64,000 nucleotides of DNA from JAJPGZ01 sp038229295 (GTDB lineage: Bacteria > Verrucomicrobiota > Verrucomicrobiia > Chthoniobacterales > UBA10450), in the NCBI GenBank assembly GCA_038229295.1, contig JBBROO010000009.1:12965-76964 (forward strand). The letters run 5' to 3'. Each line of letters starts with the position of its first letter. Within the stretch, counting starts at the first letter, position 1. The position numbers and the translations under genes were made by a program. Of this stretch, positions 34,311-43,665 are shown piece after piece. The notes under the pieces were generated by a model. It worked only from the letters and a program-made list of their open reading frames with translations. It made no database searches and was not told the DNA's origin.

Positions 34311-35708
34311 TCACTTCAGTCCGCTCAACAGCAACTCGGCGTTCGTTTTTGTCGCCTCGAGATTCTCGATCAATTTCTCCATCGCTTCGATTGGTGGAAG
34401 CGCGGCCATCGTTTTGCGGAGCAACTGCACCCGCTCCCATTCCTCCGGATGATATAGCAATTCTTCGCGCCGCGTCGCCGATTGCATCGGATGAATCGCC
34501 GGATAAAGCCGCTTCTCTTGCAGTGCGCGATCGAGATGCAGCTCCATGTTCCCGGTGCCTTTGAATTCTTCAAAGATGACCTGGTCCATACGGCTGCCGG
34601 TTTCGGTCAATGCCGTCGCCAGGATCGTTAGGCTGCCGCCTTCTTCCGCGTTGCGCGCCGAACCAAAAAATTTCTTCGGCTTACTCAATGACTTCGATTC
34701 CACGCCGCCCGACATCGTGCGCCCTTTTCCCGGCTGCATATTATTATACCCGCGCGCCAACCGCGTAATGCTGTCGAGCAAGACCACGACATCTTTTTTC
34801 ATTTCGACGAGACGCTTTGCGCGCTCGAGAACGAGCTCGGCGACTTGCACATGTCGATGTACGCTTTCATCAAAATTGGAATTGTAGATGTGGCAATCGA
34901 CCTCGCGCTGCAGGTCGGTCACTTCTTCCGGCCGCTCGTCCACCAGCAGCATGATCAAAACGATCTCCGGATGATTCACCCGAATCGCTTTCGCGATCTC
35001 TTTCAGTAAAATCGTTTTGCCCACGCGCGGCGGCGCCACGATCAATCCGCGTTGCCCATGACCGAGTGGCGCCAGAAGATCGACCGCGCGTGCGCTGATC
35101 GAGTTCGTCTTCGGATTTTCCAACATGATCCGCCCCTGCGGAAATTGCGGCGTCAACTTTTCGAAATCGGTCGGCTGCTGCCACTCGTTAGCCGGCTGAT
35201 CTTCAATCTTCGTCACTTCGTCGAGCATGAGCGATTTCTCGCGCTCGCGCGGTAAGCGAACTTTGCCGCCGATAAGCTGCCCCGGACCGACGTGATGTTG
35301 TTGAATGAGCGCGCGCGGGACACAAACGTCCTCCGGCACCGGCAAAAAATTCAACGCCGGATAACGCAGCGACCCGAACGAGTCGGCGTTGTAGTCGAGA
35401 AATCCTTCCGCTGTAACGACGCCGCCGCCGCTTAGCGCAGCCCGAACAAGATCGACAATGTGAAGATGGCGCGAGCGCGCCGGATGCAAATGGACATCGA
35501 GTTTTCGCGCGACCTCATGCAATTCCTTCGGCGAAAGTTTGTGCAGCTCATTAATATCGAGCGGCGCCGGCGCAATTCTCTCTTCTGTAGAGGCCGCCGT
35601 CTCGGCGGCAGGCTGTTCCACGGTGCCGCCGGGGACGGCGGACTCGCCAGTTTCCTGCGCTGCAAGATCGACATCGTGCGTCGTTTGTTCCTCTAAACTT
35701 TCGTCCAT
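34311..35708 (-). CDS. rho: Transcription termination factor Rho
   Basis: Rho is the hexameric ATP-dependent helicase that terminates transcription at rut sites. The 465-residue sequence has an Ala/Glu/Thr-rich extension (residues 1-50), the Rho_N helices, the cold-shock RNA-binding domain ('DSFGSLRYPALNFLP'), the Walker A 'VAPPRVGKT', 'LLVDERPEEVTDL', Q/R-loop 'SITRLARGYN' and a late 'NMELHLDRALQEKRLYPAI'. ATG 35708 is preferred over a TTG five codons upstream. A REP-like segment (35587-35611) encodes 'PAAETAAST' in the extension. It overlaps coaE by 16 bp. Confidence 0.96.
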   Translation of the reverse strand: MDESLEEQTTHDVDLAAQETGESAVPGGTVEQPAAETAASTEERIAPAPLDINELHKLSPKELHEVARKLDVHLHPARSRHLHIVDLVRAALSGGGVVTAEGFLDYNADSFGSLRYPALNFLPVPEDVCVPRALIQQHHVGPGQLIGGKVRLPREREKSLMLDEVTKIEDQPANEWQQPTDFEKLTPQFPQGRIMLENPKTNSISARAVDLLAPLGHGQRGLIVAPPRVGKTILLKEIAKAIRVNHPEIVLIMLLVDERPEEVTDLQREVDCHIYNSNFDESVHRHVQVAELVLERAKRLVEMKKDVVVLLDSITRLARGYNNMQPGKGRTMSGGVESKSLSKPKKFFGSARNAEEGGSLTILATALTETGSRMDQVIFEEFKGTGNMELHLDRALQEKRLYPAIHPMQSATRREELLYHPEEWERVQLLRKTMAALPPIEAMEKLIENLEATKTNAELLLSGLK

Positions 35709-36307
35709 TTTGTTTCGCGCCAAAGATCGACAAGAAGTTTCGCCTGTTCCATCAGCACGTCCCGCTCTCCATCATTCCAAACCACGTGATCCGCGCGTTT
35801 GATTTTTTCGTTCAGTGGCATTTGCGATTGAATTATTCTCTCAACCTCGCTGCGATCGATCGACCCGCGTTGCCGCAAACGCGCGCGTTGGATTCCCGGC
35901 GCACAAGCGACCACGACCACGCGGTCGCACAGCGTTTCACCACCGGTCTCATAAAGAAGCGGAATATCAGCGAAGAAGAAATTTGAAGAGTTACGATGCG
36001 TTTGCGCCTCGGCGCTCCATCGGCGGCGAATGCGCGGGTGGAGAATTTTTTCGAGCGCGTTGCGTTTTTCCGCGTTCGCAAAGACTATGGCGCGAAGTGC
36101 TGCCCGATTCAAGTCGCCGCTGGCCGAATAGATTTTCTCGTCAAAATCGCGCAACAGCTCGGCTTTTACTTCCGGGTCAAGATCGACAAGTGAACGCGCG
36201 GCGACGTCCGCGTTAAAAAATTTTGCCTCCGGCAAAAGTTCGCGCAAGCAATCGCAGAAAGTCGATTTGCCCGTGGAAATCCCGCCCGTGATTCCGATAG
36301 CTGGCAT
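35693..36307 (-). CDS. coaE: Dephospho-CoA kinase
   Basis: CoaE phosphorylates the ribose 3'-OH of dephospho-CoA, the last step of coenzyme A synthesis. The 204-residue protein has the P-loop 'GITGGISTGKSTFCDCL' (residues 4-20), 'FFNADVAARSLVD' with the substrate-binding Asp, 'LEKILHPRIRRRW' and 'DIPLLYETGGE'. These are the usual CoaE blocks. It precedes rho with a 16-bp overlap. panE of the same pathway is elsewhere in the window. Confidence 0.95.
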   Translation of the reverse strand: MPAIGITGGISTGKSTFCDCLRELLPEAKFFNADVAARSLVDLDPEVKAELLRDFDEKIYSASGDLNRAALRAIVFANAEKRNALEKILHPRIRRRWSAEAQTHRNSSNFFFADIPLLYETGGETLCDRVVVVACAPGIQRARLRQRGSIDRSEVERIIQSQMPLNEKIKRADHVVWNDGERDVLMEQAKLLVDLWRETKWTKV

Positions 36308-36382
36308 GTGTATGACTGCACTCGCCCGGTTCGGAAAAATTTACCGAGCCGAGAGAAACCGCAGGATTAAAAAAACGTCGCC

Positions 36383-36709
36383 TTACTTCCCGAGGGCAAT
36401 GATCCGGCTTGCCCGCGTCGGATCGGTGCCAAGCGTGATACTCACCGTCATGCCAGGCTTTAGTTCGGCCACGGTCGCCTTTTGTCCATTGACCGTGATC
36501 TCCGTGAATTGCGTCACCGTAAGGGTCTTTGTTGTCTTGTTATCTGCGATGGTGATCGCATCCGCGGCGACACTCGATATATGCGTCGCGTGTGTCTCTG
36601 GCGCAGGCGGAGGCGCCTTCTTCTTTTTGTCGAATCCGAAACCAGGACTTGCCATCGCGGCCACGATAACGAGGACCGCAGCAATCTTAGAAAGTGCGCG
36701 CATGAACAT
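36383..36709 (-). CDS. Exported small beta-rich protein of unknown function
   Basis: The 108-residue protein has a signal peptide (residues 1-25, 'LVIVAAMASPGFGF'), a Lys/Pro-rich linker and a beta-domain with 'ITIADNKTTKTLTVTQFTEITVNGQKATVAELKPGMTVSITLG'. This recalls the DUF5666-type OB/SH3-like fold of exported proteins: a 'T-x-I-x-V-N-G' strand pair followed by 'L-K-x-G-x-x-V'. M3 is an alternative start. It lies downstream of the secretin gene in the same direction, but whether it belongs to the pilus operon is not clear. Confidence 0.6.
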   Translation of the reverse strand: MFMRALSKIAAVLVIVAAMASPGFGFDKKKKAPPPAPETHATHISSVAADAITIADNKTTKTLTVTQFTEITVNGQKATVAELKPGMTVSITLGTDPTRASRIIALGK

Positions 36710-36738
36710 AATTTTATATTTTTAAGACAACGGTGACG

Positions 36739-39438
36739 CTATTTTTTGTAAAGCGGAACCTCTGGCAATACCGGCGGCTCGATCATCCCTTCCTTTTCTT
36801 CTTCTTCCTCGGTGGCATTGAACGGTGTGCCCGCCGGAGTCACCAGGCGCGCGGTCACGAAGATAACAAGGTTTCGTTTGATGTGTTGATCGACATTTGT
36901 CCGAAACAATCGCCCGACGATCGGAATATCGCCGATGATGGGCGTGCGATCCTCCGTCTTCTGCACGTCTTCGCGCATCAATCCGCCCAGCACCACGGTC
37001 TGGCCGTCCCACACGCTCACGCTTGTGGTGACTTTGCGCGTGCTAAAGATCGGCTGGTTGATGACGTTCGGAGTAAGAATATTCACGACGGGCTGCCCCA
37101 GCAAGTTTGTCGATGTTGTTTGAATCGGACTGCCGTAATTGATGAAGCCTTCGAACTCCACTACCTGCGGAACAAGATTCAAATCAATCGTCACGCCATC
37201 CGGCCCAACCACCGGTTCCACTTCCAAAGTCACGCCGGTGTTGCGCGTTTCAAATGCGGTCGGTGTGGTCGGGGTAACCGGGAATGCTCCGCTGCTTCCT
37301 CCGCTGCTGCTGAGCAAACCAGTAAGTGGATTAATAATGGTCGTGCCGCCATTGCCGAAATTGCTGCCGACGGTTTGCGGAATTTGCGGCGGCTGAAATT
37401 GCGTCGGATAACGAAACTCACGCACAATCTCGATGACCGCACGTTGTCCGCTCTTGGTGGTGACGCGCGGCGCCGATAAAAGATCGACTCCTTTCTTTTG
37501 ATTGAGAGCGCGCACGACGACTTGAAATTGCGGATCCGTAAACACGCCCGACAGCCCAAAAATTCCCGGCGCCAATGACGACGCGCCCACCGTCGGAAAA
37601 AGCAATGCATCAATCGCATTCGCGCTAATGGCGAGATTACCGCTGCGATTTCCACCGGTCACAGGAAATTGCCCGACCGGTGTTCCCCCCGGCGCGTTAA
37701 ATGGAAAATCGCTTGCGCTCGTCGCGGGCGAAGTGCCCGACGTTCCGCCGCCGCCGAAGACACGACGATTGCCAATATTGAATTGGCCTAACAACCAATC
37801 GAACCCGAGTTCTTTCAAATTATTCTGCGTGATCTCAACAAACTTCGACTCGATCTCGACTTGCTTTGGACCGGCCACATTCGCCTGCTCCACCAACGCG
37901 TCGACCAGTTCGAGATTATCCTGGGTGTTGCGCACGATTAGCCGGCTGCTTTGCGGCAGGAAGTTCGCACTCGCGCCCGGCGGAAACGGCACGCCCTGGC
38001 TCTCCAAAAATTCTCTCGCCCCTTCGCGATTCACTAGCTGACGTCCGCCGGTTGATTCCTGCGTGTCCTTGGCCGTGCCGCCGGTGCCGGCTTGAGCTCC
38101 GCCGGTTTTCGTTGCCGGCGCATTCAGCGAAGACGCGCCGACGTTCACGCTGCTACTAATGAAACCCGGCGGGACGCGATATTCTTTCGTTAGCAGATCG
38201 GCGCTTTGTTCCGAGAGCGGAATAATCGAAACGGCATACGGCTCGATCTTCACTTTCAATCCCGCCTGGCTCGCGATATAGCGCAGCGCTTCGCCTAACG
38301 GAATTTGATTGAGCGTGATGGTGATGCGCGCATCGGACGGCGAAATTGCCGGGGCAGCGACGATTGCCGGCGCGACAATTGGCGCGGCCGGAATCGGAGT
38401 CGGCACCAGCGCGGGCGCGTTGCCTTCCGCGGTCGGGACAACTGGCGCAGCCGCGGGCGGAGGCGTCGCGGCCGTGACCGGCACTGGCGGAGGCGCCGTT
38501 TGTCCCGTCGGCACGAGGCGTAACACAAGATCTACGCCTTTGCGTCCTTCGCCCGTTGGATCGTTCGCCGCCGCTTGTTGTCGCAGAAAATCAATCGCCT
38601 CGCGGATGCTCGCGTCGCGAAATTCGATTCGCGGAATAATAATCGTGTTCAGCTTGTTCGTGATCCGCGCCGTGCCGGTGGCATCTTTTTGGAACGCATC
38701 GGCCAATGGCCCGACGCCCTGGCCATATTGCCTAACGGGTTCCTCCCAGCCTTTCTCCACCTGCCAGAGAGAACGCGCGCGCGTCTCGTTATAAGCTTCC
38801 TCGTTGTATTTATATTTTGTGTTGTCGATCTTTTCTTCGCCGCGCCGCGCCGCCGTGTTGTAAGGATCGAGCGCGAGAACCTGCTCGTATTTCTTAAATG
38901 CGAGATCGTAGCGGCCGGACGCGTAATATCCTTCCGCCTCGGTTAGCAGCTTCTTCACGTCCTCGACCTTGGCCAAAAACTTCGGCCCCATCGTGCGATT
39001 AAAATGGCCCGGGTCCTGCAGCTGCCGCAATAAATCCTGCGCTTCGCTGCACTGCGGATTGAAACGCGAATCCAAAATCTCGCGCAGGATTCCTTCCGCT
39101 TCGCCGTACTTTCCTTCGGCGATGCGTTGCTCGGCTAAGCGCACGCCGCTATCGCAAAATCCCTCCATCGCTTCGTCGTGCGTCCTGCTCGAGACCACCG
39201 CGTCCGGCAAAAAGTTCACCGCCGCGCGAAACTCTTCATACGCCGCCACGTAATTCTTTTCTCGCATCGCCACTTTGCCACGCGCCAGGGCCGCCTCGCC
39301 GGCCGGCATCGCATTCTGCCGCCTAACGATCTCGCGTTTCTCGATTCGCTCCACGCTTTGCGCGAACGCGAAACAAAAAACGCTCTGCGCGAGGCAGAGC
39401 AAGATCGACATCTTCTGAAATGGGGAGAGTTTTGTCAT
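36739..39438 (-). CDS. Secretin, Amuc_1098-like (type IV pilus/T2SS outer-membrane channel)
   Basis: This 899-residue protein has a signal peptide, an N-terminal TPR region (about 45-230), a beta-domain near 370-440 ('ARITITLNQIPLGEALRYIASQAGLKVKI') and the secretin domain from about 490: 'SRLIVRNTQDNLELVDALVEQ', 'KQVEIESKFVEITQNNLKELGFDW', 'DLLSAPRVTTKSGQRAVIEIV' and 'VWDGQTVVLGGLMREDV'. The TPR-plus-secretin layout and the four genes upstream match the Amuc_1098 family of Verrucomicrobiota. It should form the outer-membrane pore of a pilus-like machine. An internal ATG at 39411 starts with Met-Ser-Ile-Leu encoded by the window-wide word. Downstream partners such as PilB/PilC are not in the window. 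Confidence 0.92.
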   Translation of the reverse strand: MTKLSPFQKMSILLCLAQSVFCFAFAQSVERIEKREIVRRQNAMPAGEAALARGKVAMREKNYVAAYEEFRAAVNFLPDAVVSSRTHDEAMEGFCDSGVRLAEQRIAEGKYGEAEGILREILDSRFNPQCSEAQDLLRQLQDPGHFNRTMGPKFLAKVEDVKKLLTEAEGYYASGRYDLAFKKYEQVLALDPYNTAARRGEEKIDNTKYKYNEEAYNETRARSLWQVEKGWEEPVRQYGQGVGPLADAFQKDATGTARITNKLNTIIIPRIEFRDASIREAIDFLRQQAAANDPTGEGRKGVDLVLRLVPTGQTAPPPVPVTAATPPPAAAPVVPTAEGNAPALVPTPIPAAPIVAPAIVAAPAISPSDARITITLNQIPLGEALRYIASQAGLKVKIEPYAVSIIPLSEQSADLLTKEYRVPPGFISSSVNVGASSLNAPATKTGGAQAGTGGTAKDTQESTGGRQLVNREGAREFLESQGVPFPPGASANFLPQSSRLIVRNTQDNLELVDALVEQANVAGPKQVEIESKFVEITQNNLKELGFDWLLGQFNIGNRRVFGGGGTSGTSPATSASDFPFNAPGGTPVGQFPVTGGNRSGNLAISANAIDALLFPTVGASSLAPGIFGLSGVFTDPQFQVVVRALNQKKGVDLLSAPRVTTKSGQRAVIEIVREFRYPTQFQPPQIPQTVGSNFGNGGTTIINPLTGLLSSSGGSSGAFPVTPTTPTAFETRNTGVTLEVEPVVGPDGVTIDLNLVPQVVEFEGFINYGSPIQTTSTNLLGQPVVNILTPNVINQPIFSTRKVTTSVSVWDGQTVVLGGLMREDVQKTEDRTPIIGDIPIVGRLFRTNVDQHIKRNLVIFVTARLVTPAGTPFNATEEEEEKEGMIEPPVLPEVPLYKK

Positions 39439-39446
39439 ACGCGGAG

Positions 39447-40388
39447 TTACGGGGCGAAGAGACCGACCTGGATTTGTTCGTTCGGTCGTTGAGAATTCAC
39501 AATCACTGCCTTAATCGGCTGGACGTCTATCAGCTTATATTTGATCTCCTCCTGTGGTTTCAATGAAAATTCCTGGTCTTTTCGCACTTGGAACTCACGC
39601 CGCTCGCCCCACGTATAGATAAACGTCGCGACCGACTCCGGCGACATCGCCACCTTTTCTTTGACCAGCGTCAACTGCGCATGCGTCTCCTCGTGCTCGA
39701 GTAACAACTCCGAAAGATCGACATCTCCACCCGTGGTCGGATTCGTTTCATGCTTCTCCGTGTATTTCACGATCTTGAAACGCGTCCCCGCGATCGTGTC
39801 GCCTTCCTTCAAAAACTGCGTCGGCGCTTTCAGGTCAGTCGTATTAATAATGAAAGTGTCTTCCGTTTTGGAATCGAACTTCAGTCGGAACGGTTCCTCG
39901 TTGAATGATTTCAATTTCAACTTCGTCACGTAGTCAGGATGCGAATTTTTATCCATCGGGTTCGCGTGCCCCTGCCACTCATCCAGATTATTGAATCCAT
40001 CGCTGTCCGGATCCTGATCTAGCACATCGGCATCTTCGACATGCAGACCGAACTGCTCGAACCACTCGTTAGGGACAGGCGGATGAACCTGCGTCGTTTG
40101 CAAAGTCGCGGGTTGTCCATTCGCCCCGATGAAATGTTTTTCCGGCACGAAGAGCCCGGATCGCCCGCTAAACGTCCATTGCGGCGGCAACTCTAATTTC
40201 TTCGCGGCCGCCTCCAGCTCCAGCGCTTTGGCCGGAGGTTTCGCTGGCTTCGGCGCAGCCGTTTGCTGCGGCGCAAATCTTTCTCCGAATTGCGCGGCGT
40301 TGCGAAAAATGAAGATGGCAGCCACAAAAAGAAACAACGCCGCCGCCAGCACCAACACCCGTTCGTAATGTGCGCGAATCCAATCCAT
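39447..40388 (-). CDS. Amuc_1099-like pilus-system protein
   Basis: The 313-residue protein has one N-terminal membrane helix (residues 10-28, 'LVLAAALFLFVAAIFIF') and a periplasmic region with a Pro/Ala/Lys linker, an EF-hand-like segment 'DQDPDSDGFNNLDEWQGHANP' near 118-138 and a beta-rich C-terminus. The position between a secretin gene and an Amuc_1100-like gene and the size match Amuc_1099 of Akkermansia. By analogy with PilN/PilO/PilP it would bridge the inner membrane and the secretin. The Ca-binding-like loop is a seen feature; calcium binding is inferred. Confidence 0.8.
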   Translation of the reverse strand: MDWIRAHYERVLVLAAALFLFVAAIFIFRNAAQFGERFAPQQTAAPKPAKPPAKALELEAAAKKLELPPQWTFSGRSGLFVPEKHFIGANGQPATLQTTQVHPPVPNEWFEQFGLHVEDADVLDQDPDSDGFNNLDEWQGHANPMDKNSHPDYVTKLKLKSFNEEPFRLKFDSKTEDTFIINTTDLKAPTQFLKEGDTIAGTRFKIVKYTEKHETNPTTGGDVDLSELLLEHEETHAQLTLVKEKVAMSPESVATFIYTWGERREFQVRKDQEFSLKPQEEIKYKLIDVQPIKAVIVNSQRPNEQIQVGLFAP

Positions 40389-40390
40389 CG

Positions 40391-41278
40391 CTAAAAAGTG
40401 AATCGGACCATCTCGATCCGGGCTGAAGTTTCGACGTGTTCGTTCCCGACAATGAAATTGAGCGCAGCGTTTGCCGGCGGCTTCGCCACTGTAGTGACGG
40501 CCGTCCCGGCGGCAGTTGTCCCGGCTTGTTCGCGCGGCGGACCTTTGTCCTTTTCGTTCCGCACGTGCAGCGTGCGAATAATAAAAAACTGCTGCGGCGA
40601 ACTCGCGATCTGATTGATCACATGCCGAGCCTTTCTCTCCTGATCAACCGTAAATGTAAGATCGACAATCCCCCGCTCGATCACTTTCGCCGACGTCGCC
40701 ACGACCGGTTTTTTCACCGCCGTCGTAGCTGCCGCCGTCTCTGGCGGCAGAGCTCCCCGCTTAAACGCGCTGATTGCTTCCACCTGCGCCTCAATCAAAA
40801 TACTCGCCAGCAATTCCGCCTGCGCCAATTCCTGTCCGAGCACCGGCGCCGCCGTCGTGTTCGGAAGTGCCGTCGTAAATTCCTCAAACCCGAGCGCGAA
40901 GTTATCCGGCAACTTCACTTTCTTTGCGCGCGCTTTTTCCGCGGTCGAGAGCATCGCCTGGCGCAAGCGCGATTGAAATTCGTTAGGCGCGAGCGGCGTC
41001 GCCGGCAGCACATGCGTCTTCAGCGTCTCCTTCAATTTCTCCAGCGCCGTTCCGTAATTTTCGAGATGCACTTTCATCTTGCGATAATTCGGCTCGCTTG
41101 GAAACGGATCGAGATGCTCCAGCCGCGTCCGTTCCGCGGACGCTTCCTCAAAACGCGACGCCGCTTCGTCCGCGCTCCCCTTCGCGCTAAACAAAAAATA
41201 GAGCGCCAGCAACGTCGTTAGGCCGAACACAATCAGGAATGTGCCCAGCCAGCGATTTTCGCGAAACCAGTCCGTCAT
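40391..41278 (-). CDS. Amuc_1100-like pilus-system protein
   Basis: This 295-residue protein has one membrane helix (residues 11-31), a coiled-coil region ('EEASAERTRLEHLDPFPSEPNYRKMKVHLENYGTALEKL', with 'DPFPSEPNYRKM' very typical of the family) and a ferredoxin-like PilO-type domain. Amuc_1100 of Akkermansia (317 residues) is the outer-membrane-associated protein known to activate TLR2. Here residues 177-186 ('ALPPETAAAT') are encoded by a REP palindrome (40722-40750), a difference likely caused by insertion. Start and PilM stop overlap by ATGA, so the five genes are coupled. Confidence 0.88.
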   Translation of the reverse strand: MTDWFRENRWLGTFLIVFGLTTLLALYFLFSAKGSADEAASRFEEASAERTRLEHLDPFPSEPNYRKMKVHLENYGTALEKLKETLKTHVLPATPLAPNEFQSRLRQAMLSTAEKARAKKVKLPDNFALGFEEFTTALPNTTAAPVLGQELAQAELLASILIEAQVEAISAFKRGALPPETAAATTAVKKPVVATSAKVIERGIVDLTFTVDQERKARHVINQIASSPQQFFIIRTLHVRNEKDKGPPREQAGTTAAGTAVTTVAKPPANAALNFIVGNEHVETSARIEMVRFTF

Positions 41279-43041
41279 GATTGTGGCAATAGCACCGGCT
41301 TCTTAAGATCGAGATGCAACTCGTACGGATAGGCCCACTCCGTATTTGTCGGCGTGCTCGGCTTGATCACGCGCGCCTGATTGTTCGCATCGATCGCGAA
41401 AAATGGCGACGCGATGAGATTACGAAAATAATCGACCACCACTTCCTGCTGCCGCGGATTAAACAGATAAAGCCCGCGAACGAGCAACCCATCAATCGCC
41501 GGCCCAGTCGCCGCGCTTTTGATTGTCGATCTTACGATGGGCGTAGCCGCTGCCGCCGGAGTCGGGGCCAGCTGCGCGATTTGTTTTTCGTCAACGCCGA
41601 TCGGTTTTCCGGCCGACATCGGAATCAATTCGGTGATCCAAATATCTTCCTTCGGCAATCGCGCGTTGAGGTCCTCAATGATCTCGATCCAGAAACTGCG
41701 GTCGTTGATCGCCGCCACCAAAGGCGCGGCCAGACTGTCGATCGACGCCGATTGTTTGCGCAACTTGTCGAGCTGCGCTTCGGCCGCGCGCATCATGTCG
41801 ATCTTTTCCTGCAGCCGCTGCGTCGCGTGCTGCGTCACGTGTGCGGCGCGCGTGTAATAAATCCCCCACCCGACCAGCGCGAGAACGAACAACGCCGCCG
41901 CCGTCATGAAAAACGGCCGCCGTTTCTCTAGTTCCTGTCGGCGCACCACACTGGCCGGCCGGAGATTTAATTCCATTGGACAAGCCGTCGTCGTTCGCAG
42001 CGCCAGACCAACGAGCTCGCCTAACAAATGCGCTGAGCGTGCGATCTCACTGACCGGCGCAGTCTCCGCGACCGCCACGTTGCGCAACGGATTGAAGAAC
42101 TCGATCGGCAATTGCAATTTCTCGTGGAAAAATTCGCGCATGTAGGGCGTGCTCGCGCTGCCGCCGCACAGAAACACGCGCTCGGGCGCACTGCCTTGTT
42201 GCTGTCCGCGGTAGTGGCTGATCGAGCGCATCAACTCCGCATGCAATCGCGTCATCGTGCTGCGCACAATTTTCGACACCCGCGCAACATCGACATCGGA
42301 CGGCTCGGCATAGACGCCGCCCAGACTAACGAAGCCGTCGCGCTTCTTCCGAAATTCCGCCGCCGAAAATGGCTCGTCGAATTCGCGCGCCAGCGCCGAT
42401 GTGATCGAGCTTCCGCCGATCGGTACGCTGCGCGAAAAAATTTTCGCCGGCTCGATGAAAAGCAAATTCGTCGTGCGCGCGCCGATATCGACGAGCAGCG
42501 AGCAACCGGTCAGGTCGCTGTAGTTGTAACGAAACGCGTTGTAGAGCGACATCGTCGCAACATCGACAATCGATGTCCGCAACCCCGTTGTTTCAACCGC
42601 GGAATTCATTTCGTCGAGCAGGTCGGACTTGATCGCGACAAGCACGACCTGGATCTGCTCCTCCGCTCCGCCGCCGACGAGTTGGTAATCCCAAACCACT
42701 TCGTCGATCGGGAACGGCACGTTTTGCTGCGCTTCGAACGAAATGATCTTCTCGATCTTTTCTTCATCGACCGCGGGCAGTTTCACGAAGCGCGCGAAGA
42801 CCGATTGACCCGGCACGGCGTAATTGACCTCGCCGGATTTGATTCCGAATTCGCCTAACAAATCCCGCAACGCCGCCGAAAGCTGGCCGTAACGCATCGC
42901 TTCGCCGCCGGCGTCGCTCAGGATTTCGCGCAGCCGATGTTGATGCAGCACCAAGCCGCCGTGGGCTTGCGTTTGAAATTCCGCCAGCCCGATCGTTTGC
43001 GATCCGAGATTCAGCGAAATAATGCGCGTGGCGGCGGCCAT
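41275..43041 (-). CDS. pilM: PilM-like ATPase with C-terminal PilN-like extension (Amuc_1101-like)
   Basis: The first 350 residues are PilM, an actin-fold ATPase at the cytoplasmic face: 'ISLNLGSQTIGLAEF', 'LVDIGARTTNLLFIE', 'IPIGGSSITSALARE' (seen as 'SVPIGGSSIT') and 'VFLCGGSASTPYMREFF'. After it comes one membrane helix (about 378-395, 'MTAAALFVLALVGWGIYY'), a coiled coil and a periplasmic PilN-like domain, so the 588-residue product is a PilM-PilN fusion in layout. The gene begins 13 bp beyond the stop of the exported pilus-like gene; the spacer is essentially one GTTGTCGATCTA element. Confidence 0.9.
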   Translation of the reverse strand: MAAATRIISLNLGSQTIGLAEFQTQAHGGLVLHQHRLREILSDAGGEAMRYGQLSAALRDLLGEFGIKSGEVNYAVPGQSVFARFVKLPAVDEEKIEKIISFEAQQNVPFPIDEVVWDYQLVGGGAEEQIQVVLVAIKSDLLDEMNSAVETTGLRTSIVDVATMSLYNAFRYNYSDLTGCSLLVDIGARTTNLLFIEPAKIFSRSVPIGGSSITSALAREFDEPFSAAEFRKKRDGFVSLGGVYAEPSDVDVARVSKIVRSTMTRLHAELMRSISHYRGQQQGSAPERVFLCGGSASTPYMREFFHEKLQLPIEFFNPLRNVAVAETAPVSEIARSAHLLGELVGLALRTTTACPMELNLRPASVVRRQELEKRRPFFMTAAALFVLALVGWGIYYTRAAHVTQHATQRLQEKIDMMRAAEAQLDKLRKQSASIDSLAAPLVAAINDRSFWIEIIEDLNARLPKEDIWITELIPMSAGKPIGVDEKQIAQLAPTPAAAATPIVRSTIKSAATGPAIDGLLVRGLYLFNPRQQEVVVDYFRNLIASPFFAIDANNQARVIKPSTPTNTEWAYPYELHLDLKKPVLLPQS

Positions 43042-43053
43042 TAGATCGACAAC

Positions 43054-43620
43054 TTAGCGCGTGGCGGCTTTGACCTGTTCGTAGCGGTCCCAGTAAAGCG
43101 GCGCGAACGGCGTCTCATTTTTGTTCAACACGAAGCCGCTCAATGCCGGCACGGCTGCGAACCATTGTGGCGCGGCGCGCACGAGGCTCAGTTCATCTTT
43201 GACCGCGCCTTGCTGCACGATTTGCACCGCGATGTTCTGCACCGTCACCGGCGTGACGGGACGATTCGCGTTGAAGCGCGCCAGCGCAGCCGGCGGCACA
43301 TACATGACTGAATGTAATTCGCGCCCGGCCGCGACGTTACTGTGCGTCACTTCGCCGCTCAGCACTTTGCCATTAATCAAAACAAAATATTTCAACGTCA
43401 GCTCGTCGGTGACTGGTGGTGTGGCGGTGAATGTGGTTTCTACTTCGAGCCATTGCACGCGCTGGTTCGACTGATATTGCTGCGCGCCGGAGTAAGTGTA
43501 TTGCGGCGTAGTGATCAGGTTCTTGGTGATCTTGGTCAGCTGGAATTCAGTCCCACGCGTCTGCGCATTCGCGATGGGCCCCGCGACAATGAAAGCAAAA
43601 ATCAAGGCGAGTGTTTTCAT
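43054..43620 (-). CDS. Amuc_1102-like exported pilus-system protein
   Basis: From ATG 43620 the 188-residue protein has a signal peptide ('TLALIFAFIVAGPIANAQ') and a beta-rich mature domain ('RVQWLEVETTFTATPPVTDELTLKYFVLINGKVLSGEVTH', then 'ELHSVMYVPPAALARF'). It stands first in the operon, before pilM and the Amuc_1100-, 1099- and 1098-like genes, as Amuc_1102 does in Akkermansia. Function is unknown. It would be a periplasmic or surface component of the pilus-like machine. No pilin is seen here. Confidence 0.78.
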   Translation of the reverse strand: MKTLALIFAFIVAGPIANAQTRGTEFQLTKITKNLITTPQYTYSGAQQYQSNQRVQWLEVETTFTATPPVTDELTLKYFVLINGKVLSGEVTHSNVAAGRELHSVMYVPPAALARFNANRPVTPVTVQNIAVQIVQQGAVKDELSLVRAAPQWFAAVPALSGFVLNKNETPFAPLYWDRYEQVKAATR

Positions 43621-43665
43621 AAAGAGATGGAAGCGGGCGACCCTGTGCAAATCATACAAAAGCAT

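Noticed and set aside
40436..41221. 261-codon Arg-rich plus-strand frame
   Set aside because: Antisense to the Amuc_1100-like gene; codon pattern is the complement of a real gene.
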